Source of the DNA: a virus
DNA: 42,094 nucleotides
Reading direction: 5' to 3' (one strand)
Virus record (IMG/VR): IMGVR_UViG_3300042691_019997
Location: 1-42,094 of that record
Part shown: positions 30,506 through 37,164 of the stretch, in pieces
How the letters are laid out: every line of letters starts with the position of its first letter
Numbering within the stretch: position 1 is the stretch's first letter
Position numbers and translations under genes: made by a program
Notes under the pieces: model-generated
Told to the model about the DNA's origin: nothing
What the model saw: the letters and a program-made list of their open reading frames with translations, nothing else
Database searches by the model: none

Positions 30506-31981
30506 TCACTCGATGAACAGGCGCTTCACTGGGTCGAAGTCGAGATCCACTTCGCCCGGCAAGCCCATGTCCGGCTGATGCCTGATCTTCTTCACAAGCA
30601 CTGCCGTCAGCGTGTCCATTTCCAAATTCCCCTTGCGGGCAATAATGACGCCAATGTCAGCCTTGTTCGCAAAGTGTGCGCTGTCCGAAATGTCGTATAA
30701 TGATAGCTGATCCGGGCCTTTTTCCTTAGCACTTTTTGTCGGATGCGCCACGATTACCACAAGAACGTTGTAGCTGCTGGCAAACCGCTTCAACTGACGG
30801 ATGGCCCGCCCGACGTATTCTGTCTGGCTCTCATCCCGTCGCCTCAGATGATCGACTTCGTTCCATGGATCGATGACGATGCACTTGGCACCGTGCCGAA
30901 TGACCGCTGCCTCAGCCCGTTCGATCAGCCAGGATATGTCCGCGTCATCGTCGCACTCGGCATCAGGGCCGATGAAGACGAAGTGATCCGCAACCCACCG
31001 CTCGGCCCGGTCCTCTTCCGCCTTCGTCCAGTTGATCTTCCGGTCAACCCACTTGGGCTTGTCGAGAAAGGCGGCCCCTAGCGCGTCCACCACATAGGGC
31101 CGGATCATCATCTCGAATGAAGCGATGGCCGTGACCCAGCCGTATTGCCTCGCCAGATTGGCAACAAGCTGCTGCGTCCATGTGGACTTGCCCTGCCCCG
31201 CAAAGCCCGTCACGACCATGAGCGCCGGGCTGTAGAGCTTCACGTGCTTGTCGAGGCTCTTCCATCCGCTGGACAGGCCCTGAAGCGGCGGCGGGATCGG
31301 AATGTCTGCCAGGCGGTAGAGCCCCGAAACAGGATACTCTTTCGCCTGATTGATGATGCGGATGACCTCAGGCCCGCCGTGGTTCACGAGGACATCGTTG
31401 AAGTCCTTGCAGCCCTCGGGATAGGCCACCCATGAGCAGCGGAGCCGGTCCAGACGCCTGACCAGTTCCTCGGCAAGCCGCTTGCCCGGCCCGTCGTTGT
31501 CCGTGGCGATGATGATCCGCTTGATGCCCTTCAGCCGATCCCAGTTGTTGTGGATGAAGCTGTATTTCGTATCATGGTCGAGGTCGGTGACTTCCGACAC
31601 AGGCCCCTCGGGAGGCGCACCGTCAGGGACGGAGACGGCGAAGGGATAGCCAGCCTGGATGACCGCAAGGGAGTCCATCTCGCCTTCGGTGATGACCAGC
31701 GCATGTGTCCCTGACTTCAGCGCGGGATCGTCCAGAACGTCGGCATTCCAGAACGTCTTCCGGGCGTTCGGCTTCTGCCAGAACCGCTTCTGAGGACCAC
31801 GATACTTGGCCCCGATTTCCTTCTCGCCTTCGATGAACGGGAAGACGAGGATGTCGCCGGCATCGTCAGGCGTGACGGAACCATTCTCGCCGCGCCGAGC
31901 GGTGTAAATCCCCAAGCGGGTCGCGAGTTCGGGATCGATCCCCCGCTTGTCGAGCCATGCCAGATGCGTCGTTCCCAGCAT
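30506..31981 (-). CDS. Toprim-helicase (DnaB/Twinkle-like replicative helicase)
   Basis: Predicted 491-residue enzyme with a toprim domain and a RecA-fold helicase, like the T7 gp4 C-terminal part. The toprim shows VITEGEMDSL (E99) and IIIATDNDGPG (D161/D163). The helicase has Walker A GFAGQGKST (259-267), SFEMM (motif near 290), IVIDPWNEVDH (Walker B region) and the VVIVAHPTKSA motif 3. It unwinds DNA ahead of the polymerase. The zinc-binding primase part is encoded separately in the gene at 31866-32171 and overlaps it by 116 nt, one base out of frame. Confidence 0.9.
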   Translation of the reverse strand: MLGTTHLAWLDKRGIDPELATRLGIYTARRGENGSVTPDDAGDILVFPFIEGEKEIGAKYRGPQKRFWQKPNARKTFWNADVLDDPALKSGTHALVITEGEMDSLAVIQAGYPFAVSVPDGAPPEGPVSEVTDLDHDTKYSFIHNNWDRLKGIKRIIIATDNDGPGKRLAEELVRRLDRLRCSWVAYPEGCKDFNDVLVNHGGPEVIRIINQAKEYPVSGLYRLADIPIPPPLQGLSSGWKSLDKHVKLYSPALMVVTGFAGQGKSTWTQQLVANLARQYGWVTAIASFEMMIRPYVVDALGAAFLDKPKWVDRKINWTKAEEDRAERWVADHFVFIGPDAECDDDADISWLIERAEAAVIRHGAKCIVIDPWNEVDHLRRRDESQTEYVGRAIRQLKRFASSYNVLVVIVAHPTKSAKEKGPDQLSLYDISDSAHFANKADIGVIIARKGNLEMDTLTAVLVKKIRHQPDMGLPGEVDLDFDPVKRLFIE

Positions 31982-32171
31982 TCTCAGCGCCCTTCCATCC
32001 GCAGTGGTGGCAGTTCCATTTCGCGCCGTCCGGGGTGACGGCTACCGACAGGCACGGTTCGGATTTGTTGCGCCTGAGGTGTGAGCACTTGGGGCATTTG
32101 GTCTTCTGGTTGCCCATCCGGTGGGGATTTGCCCGGATTTGGTATTTCGCGAAGATGTCCGCCGCGCTCAT
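31866..32171 (-). CDS. Primase zinc-finger protein (split from the toprim-helicase)
   Basis: Predicted 101-residue protein. The N-terminal half is a primase-type zinc finger: KCPKC (C26, C29) and NCHHCGWKG (C54, C57), with the SAADIFAKY helix ahead of it. Everything after GWKGAE is read through the start of the helicase gene in another frame and looks unlike a natural domain. ATG 32171 overlaps the previous stop (ATGA). In T7 gp4 the same finger is fused to the rest of the primase-helicase, so this could be a natural two-gene arrangement, a programmed +1 frameshift, or a sequence error near 31985. Confidence 0.8.
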   Translation of the reverse strand: MSAADIFAKYQIRANPHRMGNQKTKCPKCSHLRRNKSEPCLSVAVTPDGAKWNCHHCGWKGAENAGNDASGMARQAGDRSRTRDPLGDLHRSARREWFRHA

Positions 32172-32887
32172 ACCGACCCCCACACCCGCTTCGGTGGATC
32201 GCGAGTTCGCATCCGGCTTTCGATTGTTCGCCTGATCCACGGCACCGGATCGGCTGGACGCGCCTCGCTGGCAGCGTCGATTGCCTCAAGCACGATCACG
32301 GCTTCGTCGTTCGCCAGCTTCAGCCAGGAGCCGATGAGGGTTCGCGCCTTGGGAGCCGGCATTCCCGTCATTGCCTCAACGGCGGTTCGGCCACGCTCGA
32401 AAAGATCGCCTCGAAAATCTGTCTGGGCCGCTTGCGGCGCAGTCGAAGGTTTTCTCTCGACCGTAGGGAGAGAGATAACCTGAGAATGTTCTATTCCCCT
32501 CCTATCCTCTCCGTCTTGGAACGTTCCCGGAATGCTCTTGGAACGATCCTGCAAGGTCGCCGGAGGAGGCGGGAATTTGGCTGGTTGAGGCTTGTCAATG
32601 CGCTGATGCGACCAGCCGGTCACTTGAAGATATTCTTTATCGTCAACGGCATAGCGGAGAACGAGCCCGTTTCGTTCTAGTTCGTGGATCAATCCGCGAA
32701 CATTCTCGACCGTCATGTCGTCGCTCGGCAGAACGAGAGCCTTGATCTGCTTGGGAGACGCGCCGATCCGCCCGGCATCATCGCAGAAGTTCCAGATGCC
32801 GATGAACAGGAGGCGGGCTGCGATAGAGCATTCCGTCACCTGCTCTGATGTCCAGAACTCAGGCTTAATGGAACGGATGCGGGCCAT
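32168..32887 (-). CDS. Phage replication initiator-like protein
   Basis: Predicted 239-residue protein. The N-terminus ARIRSIKPEFWTSEQVTECSIAARLLFIGIWNFCDDAGR is the signature of a widespread phage replication protein with a winged-helix DNA-binding domain (replisome organiser type). A Pro/Lys-rich linker follows, then a helical C-terminal section (DAVIVLEAIDAAS style) likely to contact the helicase. It sits between the RuvC-like gene and the primase gene, coupled by 1-nt and 4-nt overlaps. Confidence 0.78.
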   Translation of the reverse strand: MARIRSIKPEFWTSEQVTECSIAARLLFIGIWNFCDDAGRIGASPKQIKALVLPSDDMTVENVRGLIHELERNGLVLRYAVDDKEYLQVTGWSHQRIDKPQPAKFPPPPATLQDRSKSIPGTFQDGEDRRGIEHSQVISLPTVERKPSTAPQAAQTDFRGDLFERGRTAVEAMTGMPAPKARTLIGSWLKLANDEAVIVLEAIDAASEARPADPVPWIRRTIESRMRTRDPPKRVWGSV

Positions 32888-33363
32888 TAGGCTGCCTCCT
32901 GCTGGCGATAGAGGTGTGCGGCGTAATAGGCGAGCAAAGCTGCCTCAGCCCTGTTGTGGTCCTTCACGCGGTAGAACCTGGGGGCGATGGCCGGGAACGT
33001 CCTGAGAGCCATGGCGCGGGCTGCCTCCTTGTCAGAGGACAGGCCCATCTGTCGCTTCCACTTGGCGGGCGTGACGAGGCTGAAGGGCACGTTGAGAGCC
33101 CCCAGCGTTCCGTGGATGATCCCGGTCGAAAAGCCAAACTTGAACGTGCTGGACACGCCCTGTTTCGGCATCGATCCGACCAGTTCAACCATGGCTTCGG
33201 TGGGCTGGTATCGCCGGATCATGTCAGCGAGCATCGCCCCGGATACCTGACCGTTGACGACCGGCATGTCCTCGATGACCACGAGGCCGGGAGCCTCTGG
33301 CCAGTAGAAGGCGCAAGCACCTGAAGCGCCGGGATCAATGCCCATCACCACACGGTCACGCAT
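32887..33363 (-). CDS. RuvC-like Holliday junction resolvase
   Basis: Predicted 158-residue RNase H-fold nuclease. Acidic residues fit the catalytic set: GIDPG (D10), VELVG (E60) and KDHNRAEAALLAYY (D135, E140). It would resolve branched DNA before packaging. ATG 33363 is preferred because GGGGAG stands 7 nt upstream; a longer reading starts 24 nt earlier. It overlaps the upstream DnaA-like gene by 8 nt. Confidence 0.88.
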   Translation of the reverse strand: MRDRVVMGIDPGASGACAFYWPEAPGLVVIEDMPVVNGQVSGAMLADMIRRYQPTEAMVELVGSMPKQGVSSTFKFGFSTGIIHGTLGALNVPFSLVTPAKWKRQMGLSSDKEAARAMALRTFPAIAPRFYRVKDHNRAEAALLAYYAAHLYRQQEAA

Positions 33364-33757
33364 TGGCGCGCTCCCCGTATCGGTCATAGGTGTTGAGCAG
33401 ATAGAGGATCGTCGTGTGATCCCTCTTCATGCGCCTCGCCACGTCGGTGAGGCTGTAACCGCGCTCCCGCAGGTGATGACAGATGCGAGCCCGCGCCTTG
33501 ACCAGATGGTGCTTGCGGACCTTCCCGATGATGTCTTCTGCCGTCACGTCCAGATCGGCGCACAGCGTCTCCACAAGCACCTTCAGCGGTGTCTTGAGAG
33601 ACGCGATGTCGGGCACAGGCCCCATGACCACACGCACCGGCCCAATGGGCTCGGGATAGTGGCGAAGGTCATAGAGACGGCGACGGCGAGCGGCAGGCGG
33701 CATCATCAGACGCCGCCGCACCTCCGCGTAATGAGCAATGAGAGCTTCCGTGTTCAC
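33356..33757 (-). CDS. DnaA domain IV-like DNA-binding protein
   Basis: Predicted 133-residue protein. Residues about 80-125 (RARICHHLRERGYSLTDVARRMKRDHTTILYLL) match the DnaA-box-binding domain IV of the bacterial initiator, including the DHTT signature. The AAA+ domain of DnaA is absent. It could bind DnaA boxes at the phage origin, mark it for the initiator-like protein, or compete with host DnaA. GTG start overlaps the upstream stop. Confidence 0.85.
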   Translation of the reverse strand: MNTEALIAHYAEVRRRLMMPPAARRRRLYDLRHYPEPIGPVRVVMGPVPDIASLKTPLKVLVETLCADLDVTAEDIIGKVRKHHLVKARARICHHLRERGYSLTDVARRMKRDHTTILYLLNTYDRYGERANA

Positions 33758-34098
33758 TTCATCCTCTCAATCGCTTTACGAGCCGTCGCCAGCGCGCTTT
33801 CCAGCGAGCGCATGTCGTCGTGATCCGGGCTCGTGCCCATCTGAAGAAGAAGCTGCCGCTCGTGTTCGAGCTTGGTGAGTTCATTGCTCAGGTCCGCGAT
33901 TGCTGCCGAAACGAGACGGTCGCGCAGGTCGGCGCTGACGGTCTTGATGCGCTCCCGAATGAGGTTCGAGAGAGAGCCCGCGCCAATCTTGATGCGGCGG
34001 GCAACAGTGTCTCGCGCTGCCTGAGGACACCCAAGCCTGCTCTTCTCACGTTGAATCATCCCTCTCGCGACTTGTGCGAGGGCCGGAACGCTAGACAT
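33754..34098 (-). CDS. HTH-type phage replication-operon regulator
   Basis: Predicted 114-residue protein, first gene of the replication operon. Residues about 22-60 (CPQAARDTVARRIKIGAGSLSNLIRER) look like a helix-turn-helix. The C-terminal half is a coiled helix (LTKLEHERQLLLQ). ATG 34098 has GGAG 6 nt upstream. An ATG at 34146 also has AGGAG, but the extra 16 codons are poorer in G/C third bases, so the shorter form is preferred. Confidence 0.72.
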   Translation of the reverse strand: MSSVPALAQVARGMIQREKSRLGCPQAARDTVARRIKIGAGSLSNLIRERIKTVSADLRDRLVSAAIADLSNELTKLEHERQLLLQMGTSPDHDDMRSLESALATARKAIERMK

Positions 34099-34160
34099 TT
34101 CCGTCTCCTGCTTTGACTGAATTATCCCGAAACGGTGGCTGTTCATGTCGATGGCTCCTG

Positions 34161-34178
34161 TCAGTGTGTGAACACTGA
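34161..34178. promoter_or_regulatory. Palindromic operator candidate before replication operon
   Basis: TCAGTGT, 4-nt GTGA, ACACTGA: a perfect 7-bp inverted repeat in the divergent gap between the replication operon and the plus-strand gene at 34199. It differs from the CI/Cro operators, so another regulator (perhaps the first gene of the operon) would bind. Confidence 0.55.
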
Positions 34179-34198
34179 GAGCCAGTCACGGAGGCCCC

Positions 34199-34453
34199 AT
34201 GGAGAACTTGCAGACCATTCTCGACCGAGTGCTTGCAGGCGTTGGCGAGATGGTTGCTCAGAGAAAAGGCGACCCCATTCGCGGGGCCGCAGTCATCGCG
34301 CCTATCGGGAGGGACGGAGGCGCGGGAAAGGTTGCCGGTGACGCTAGCGGCAGGGCTCTCAAGTCGGCCGCTAGCGCCTTCACCACCGATGACACGCTGC
34401 CGGCGCAGCGCGGGTGCGATCCCAAAAGCACGATGGGCGGCAAACGGGGATGA
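34199..34453 (+). CDS. Unrecognised plus-strand gene in replication region
   Basis: Predicted 84-residue protein with a helical start (MENLQTILDRVLAGVGEMVAQRKG) and a Gly/Ala/Ser-rich remainder. GGAGG is 4 nt before the ATG. It runs opposite to all neighbours between 29444 and 35539 and is divergent from the replication operon. No family is recognised. Confidence 0.55.
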   Translation: MENLQTILDRVLAGVGEMVAQRKGDPIRGAAVIAPIGRDGGAGKVAGDASGRALKSAASAFTTDDTLPAQRGCDPKSTMGGKRG

Positions 34454-34485
34454 ATGCTCAAATCGTGCAGTTGTTCGGTGGATAG

Positions 34486-34623
34486 TCATGCGATGAGAAC
34501 CGCAATGATGCAGGCCAGGATCGGCAGAGCGATCACCGACACGGAGAACCGGAAGTGATGGTCCGCAATATGCTCGGCGGTGTCTGCGGCGCGGGTGAAG
34601 CCATTGGCGAGGCGGTCGATCAT
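34486..34623 (-). CDS. Tiny membrane protein, 45 residues
   Basis: Soluble helical start MIDRLANGFTRAADTAEHIAD, then one membrane helix FSVSVIALPILACIIAVLIA at the C-terminus. ATG overlaps the previous stop (TGATG). Last of four consecutive tiny membrane genes. Confidence 0.5.
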   Translation of the reverse strand: MIDRLANGFTRAADTAEHIADHHFRFSVSVIALPILACIIAVLIA

Positions 34624-34778
34624 CAGAACCACCCGCGTTCTTCTGCGGCACAGAGCGCGAGGAGAACCCAAATCCCGCACCCAACCCCGGCCATGAAGGC
34701 GAGGGCCTTAAAGTCGGTCGAGGCTGCCAGGATTGGTCCGACAGCGACCATCAAGAGGCACTTCGGGAGCGACGGCAT
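34623..34778 (-). CDS. Tiny membrane protein, 51 residues
   Basis: Two short hydrophobic segments (CLLMVAVGPILAAS and FMAGVGCGIWVLLALCA) with an acidic-basic end. ATG overlaps the previous stop (TGATG) and its stop overlaps the next ATG. Confidence 0.5.
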   Translation of the reverse strand: MPSLPKCLLMVAVGPILAASTDFKALAFMAGVGCGIWVLLALCAAEERGWF

Positions 34779-34852
34779 CACCGCACCGCCCATGAACCGA
34801 GGACGCAGCACAGGCCGAACAGAACCAACTGCACGAACAGGTTCGGGTCCAT
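34778..34852 (-). CDS. Tiny membrane peptide, 24 residues
   Basis: MDPNLFVQLVLFGLCCVLG then SWAVR: one membrane helix. GGGAG lies 7 nt upstream and both ends overlap neighbours as TGATG. Confidence 0.45.
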   Translation of the reverse strand: MDPNLFVQLVLFGLCCVLGSWAVR

Positions 34853-34950
34853 CACAGAACTCCCGTCCAGAAGAGGAAGATCAGAGCAGCCGCAAGCGCG
34901 ATGCAGGGGCCGAATGCGATGAGGTAGGTCTTCCAGTCGCCGTCGTTCAT
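34852..34950 (-). CDS. Tiny membrane protein, 32 residues
   Basis: MNDGDWKTYLIAFGPCIALA continues as one hydrophobic helix to WTGVL. GGAGG stands 6 nt upstream; ATG overlaps the previous stop (ATGA). Confidence 0.55.
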   Translation of the reverse strand: MNDGDWKTYLIAFGPCIALAAALIFLFWTGVL

Positions 34951-35330
34951 GACGGGCCTCCGGGTTTCTTCGGAGGCGACGGCCATGAGGGCATCTGGTT
35001 GTATTGGTTGAGCGTCCCGACGCTGTGATTGACCGGGGAGTGATCCTGATGACCGCCGACAAGAAGCCCGTTCCAGCTCTGGACCCGGACAATGTTCCCG
35101 TCCGCATCGTCAATGGCGTTCAGGGGATTGATTACCTCGGGAGCGTCTTCGACTGGACGCTCTGCACAGCAAGGCTTGGCGTGAACAGTGAAGGCCAGCT
35201 TGAATCGCAGAACATCATCTGCGCCCGCCTCCGCTTCGATTTGCAGATCGCGCACGTCCTCAGAGACGCACTCGACAGGCAGATCGCCCTTCTCGCTCGA
35301 CCGCCCGATAGTGAAGCGAACTGAGGTCAT
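34947..35330 (-). CDS. Unrecognised 127-residue protein in the cro operon
   Basis: Starts MTSVRFTIGRSSEKGDLPVE and is acidic and beta-rich through residue about 90 (VEDAPEVINPLNAIDDADG), ending in a Pro/Ser-rich tail. ATG overlaps the cro-like stop (ATGA). No family is recognised; it is co-transcribed with cro. Confidence 0.65.
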   Translation of the reverse strand: MTSVRFTIGRSSEKGDLPVECVSEDVRDLQIEAEAGADDVLRFKLAFTVHAKPCCAERPVEDAPEVINPLNAIDDADGNIVRVQSWNGLLVGGHQDHSPVNHSVGTLNQYNQMPSWPSPPKKPGGPS

Positions 35331-35539
35331 GACGCATCCTCCGGCTTGCCGAAGATGTCAGGGCGTAGGTCGTGGCGGCTGATGCCAGTCACATCCTCGA
35401 CGGCAAGAGCCTTGTCGGCAGGAACCTTGTTCCGTTCCCATTTCCAGACGGCTGCCTTCTGGACGCCAAACTTCGCGGCCAGCGCCTCAAGGGTCAGGCC
35501 GTTGTCCTTCCGGTACTGGTAGAGGGGTGACGTGCTCAT
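35327..35539 (-). CDS. Cro-like repressor
   Basis: Predicted 70-residue helix-turn-helix protein (LTLEALAAKFGVQKAAVWKWERN, residues about 15-37), YdaS/Cro style, with no further domain. It is divergent from the CI-like gene and would oppose it at the shared operators. The promoter -10 box ends 8 nt before the ATG, so its mRNA is nearly leaderless. Confidence 0.85.
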   Translation of the reverse strand: MSTSPLYQYRKDNGLTLEALAAKFGVQKAAVWKWERNKVPADKALAVEDVTGISRHDLRPDIFGKPEDAS

Positions 35540-35547
35540 GGTTGCCG

Positions 35548-35576
35548 AGTATCCACATAGGAAACCCTTTCGTCAA
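35548..35576 (-). promoter_or_regulatory. Leftward early promoter (cro operon)
   Basis: TTGACG (35571-35576), 17-nt spacer, GATACT (35548-35553) on the minus strand. The spacer and -10 box are covered by the operator at 35549-35565. Predicted start point is within 1-3 nt of the cro ATG at 35539. Confidence 0.82.
35549..35565 (-). promoter_or_regulatory. Operator at cro promoter
   Basis: On the minus strand GTTTCC-TATGT-GGATAC, a 17-bp imperfect palindrome with the same half-sites as 36024-36040 and 36060-36076. Bound repressor would block the cro promoter. Confidence 0.82.
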
Positions 35577-35583
35577 GCCCCAT

Positions 35584-35600
35584 GTTTCCAAAACGGATGA
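35584..35600 (+). promoter_or_regulatory. Degenerate operator in CI leader
   Basis: GTTTCC-AAAAC-GGATGA, 10 of 12 half-site bases conserved, centred 35 bp from the cro-promoter operator. It lies upstream of the CI-like start and could serve autoregulation. Confidence 0.5.
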
Positions 35601-35635
35601 CGACGCCGCAACATTGCAGCGCAATAGTCCGGGTC

Positions 35636-35956
35636 ATGGATCGGATCGGAAACCGTCGCGCTATTCACTGGTATGTGCGAGAGCACAGGGAACGGCGCGG
35701 CCTGACCCAGGAACAGCTTGCCGAGCGACTGGACACGAACAAGGGCCAGGTCAGCAAGCTCGAACGCGGCGCGCAACGCATGAATGACGATTGGGCCGCC
35801 CTGATTGCCGACGCATTGAACATCGAACCCTGGCAGCTACTCCGACATCCAGACGCGCCAGACCCGGCTGACCTCCTTACCGGCCTGCTAGAGAAAGACC
35901 GCGAGCGCGTCCGGCAATTTGCCGAAGCCCTGAAAAAGACGGGCACGGACGGCTAA
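35636..35956 (+). CDS. CI-like lysogeny repressor (short form)
   Basis: Predicted 106-residue protein with an XRE helix-turn-helix at about residues 8-62 (IHWYVREHRERRGLTQEQLAERLDTNKGQVSKLERG) and a helical C-terminal tail likely for dimerisation. It lacks the S24/LexA-like self-cleavage domain of lambda CI, so induction should not depend on RecA-stimulated cleavage. Start ATG 35636 is chosen because the fold begins there; an ATG at 35582 would run through the operator. It is flanked by operator pairs on both sides. Confidence 0.85.
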   Translation: MDRIGNRRAIHWYVREHRERRGLTQEQLAERLDTNKGQVSKLERGAQRMNDDWAALIADALNIEPWQLLRHPDAPDPADLLTGLLEKDRERVRQFAEALKKTGTDG

Positions 35957-35987
35957 CGCCACAAAACACCATTCACAACCTGCCGTT

Positions 35988-36003
35988 GCGCCAATTCTGG
36001 CGC
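35988..36003 (+). terminator. Possible terminator after CI-like gene
   Basis: GCGCCA, loop ATTC, TGGCGC, then TTTGG: a perfect 6-bp stem 31 nt after the CI stop. The T-run is short, so termination may be partial. Confidence 0.45.
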
Positions 36004-36023
36004 TTTGGCCGTTCGCAAAAATA

Positions 36024-36040
36024 GTTTCCGTATCGGATAC
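36024..36040 (+). promoter_or_regulatory. Operator, rightward auxiliary site
   Basis: GTTTCC-GTATC-GGATAC, perfect match to the consensus, centred 36 bp upstream of the site over the rightward promoter. It lies upstream of the -35 box and no good promoter overlaps it, so cooperative binding is likely. Confidence 0.78.
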
Positions 36041-36048
36041 GATTCCGC

Positions 36049-36077
36049 TTGACGTGACGGTTTCCGCATTGGATACT
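36049..36077 (+). promoter_or_regulatory. Rightward early promoter
   Basis: TTGACG (36049-36054), 17-nt spacer, GATACT (36072-36077), same boxes and spacing as the cro promoter. It drives the plus-strand operon running to the integrase. Confidence 0.82.
36060..36076 (+). promoter_or_regulatory. Operator over rightward promoter
   Basis: GTTTCC-GCATT-GGATAC, covering the spacer and -10 box of the rightward promoter. Binding would silence the early operon in the lysogen. Confidence 0.82.
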
Positions 36078-36107
36078 GCCCTCCATCAGATCGCGATGGA
36101 GAGCGAC

Positions 36108-36227
36108 ATGACCGCCAAGATCAACGGCAAGACCTTCAAAGCCAAACAGACCAACGGCCAGTTTTTCTATTGGTCGCCCCGAGCCCTCCGTTGGCTCCCT
36201 GTCGCAGCCGCGAAGGTGTCGGCATGA
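36108..36227 (+). CDS. Small basic protein, 39 residues, first early gene
   Basis: MTAKINGKTFKAKQTNGQFF continues to SPRALRWLPV. GGAG lies 6 nt upstream of the ATG, and the stop overlaps the next start (ATGA). Lys/Arg-rich; function unknown. It is the first gene of the repressor-controlled rightward operon. Confidence 0.6.
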   Translation: MTAKINGKTFKAKQTNGQFFYWSPRALRWLPVAAAKVSA

Positions 36228-36466
36228 CCTTCGTTCTGGGCCCCGAAGTCAACGGCACAGGCAATGGCGATGTGTCAGTACGGACGCATCCCGGTGGAGT
36301 GCTGGTGGCACTTATCTACGCCCGCTCCGATGCCGAGGAAACACGACGCTATGCGGAGGTGGCGTGCTGCGCTCTCAATGCGGCGTTCCGCCCGTCAATG
36401 ACAGACATGATGGTCACGCCAGAGCAGCTTGACGCGTGGCTAGAGCAAAACCCACCCAGCGCCTGA
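36224..36466 (+). CDS. Unrecognised early protein, 80 residues
   Basis: Mixed alpha/beta protein (TFVLGPEVNGTGNGDVSVRTH, then a helix with RSDAEETRRYAEVACCALNAAF). ATG overlaps the previous stop. No family is recognised. Confidence 0.6.
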   Translation: MTFVLGPEVNGTGNGDVSVRTHPGGVLVALIYARSDAEETRRYAEVACCALNAAFRPSMTDMMVTPEQLDAWLEQNPPSA

Positions 36467-36520
36467 CCTTCCACATTGCCCCTCCGTGAAGGGGCAGCAG
36501 GAAGTTCAACGGAGAGCGAC

Positions 36521-36787
36521 ATGGACCTCAAGCCTCCCACCCTCCCGATGTACCCCACGCCCCGCGACTGGGAGTGGCTGAACAACGAACTGCGCCATCA
36601 GGTCATGCTGATCAGCGAGCACATGGAACGCTTTGCCGAACTGGTCAGCGACAACGCCCGCACCAACAGCGGTCAGGTCCCGTCCCGCCATGTTCGCGAG
36701 CTTGTCCGTGAGGCTCTTGAGGGAGCGGTACAGGACATCGAAGCAGCGATCACCAACAACCACGTCGATGCGATGGAGAGCGTTTGA
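36521..36787 (+). CDS. Unrecognised early protein, 88 residues
   Basis: Helical protein (RDWEWLNNELRHQVMLISEHMERF and a second helix near the C-terminus). GGAG is 6 nt before ATG 36521, the same leader string as at 36108. TGATG coupling to the next gene. Possible coiled-coil dimer; function unknown. Confidence 0.6.
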   Translation: MDLKPPTLPMYPTPRDWEWLNNELRHQVMLISEHMERFAELVSDNARTNSGQVPSRHVRELVREALEGAVQDIEAAITNNHVDAMESV

Positions 36788-37164
36788 TGGATACCGCAAT
36801 CATTCAGAAGCGCCTTAACGCACTGTCCAAGGCCATGCTGGCGAAGGGGCTGATTGCCCCCGACGCGACATATCATCTGAAGTCAAACGCTGACGCCGAT
36901 GTGTCGCTGACGCACCGCAAGGCAGATGGCCGCTGGGGTCACGACCGCGACTACTTGTACTTCAAGTCTCTGGACGAAGCTGACGCTGCCATTGCGGCCA
37001 TGCCCGACAAGGCGTCGCGCAACCTCACTGAGTTCCTGTCGCTGGTCGCCAAGGCCGCCGACTACGGAAACGAGGTCGGCATCGACGCCGAACTGGTCAA
37101 CCCTCTCGTCGCCGCGATGAAGCAGATCAGCGAGAACGCCCTCACCTATCAGGGGGCCGCGTGA
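36787..37164 (+). CDS. Unrecognised early protein, 125 residues
   Basis: Begins MDTAIIQKRLNALSKAMLAKG. Contains VSLTHRKADGRWGHDRDYLYFKSLDEADAAIAAM, a pattern resembling short phage proteins of unknown role. ATG overlaps the previous TGA by one base. Confidence 0.62.
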   Translation: MDTAIIQKRLNALSKAMLAKGLIAPDATYHLKSNADADVSLTHRKADGRWGHDRDYLYFKSLDEADAAIAAMPDKASRNLTEFLSLVAKAADYGNEVGIDAELVNPLVAAMKQISENALTYQGAA

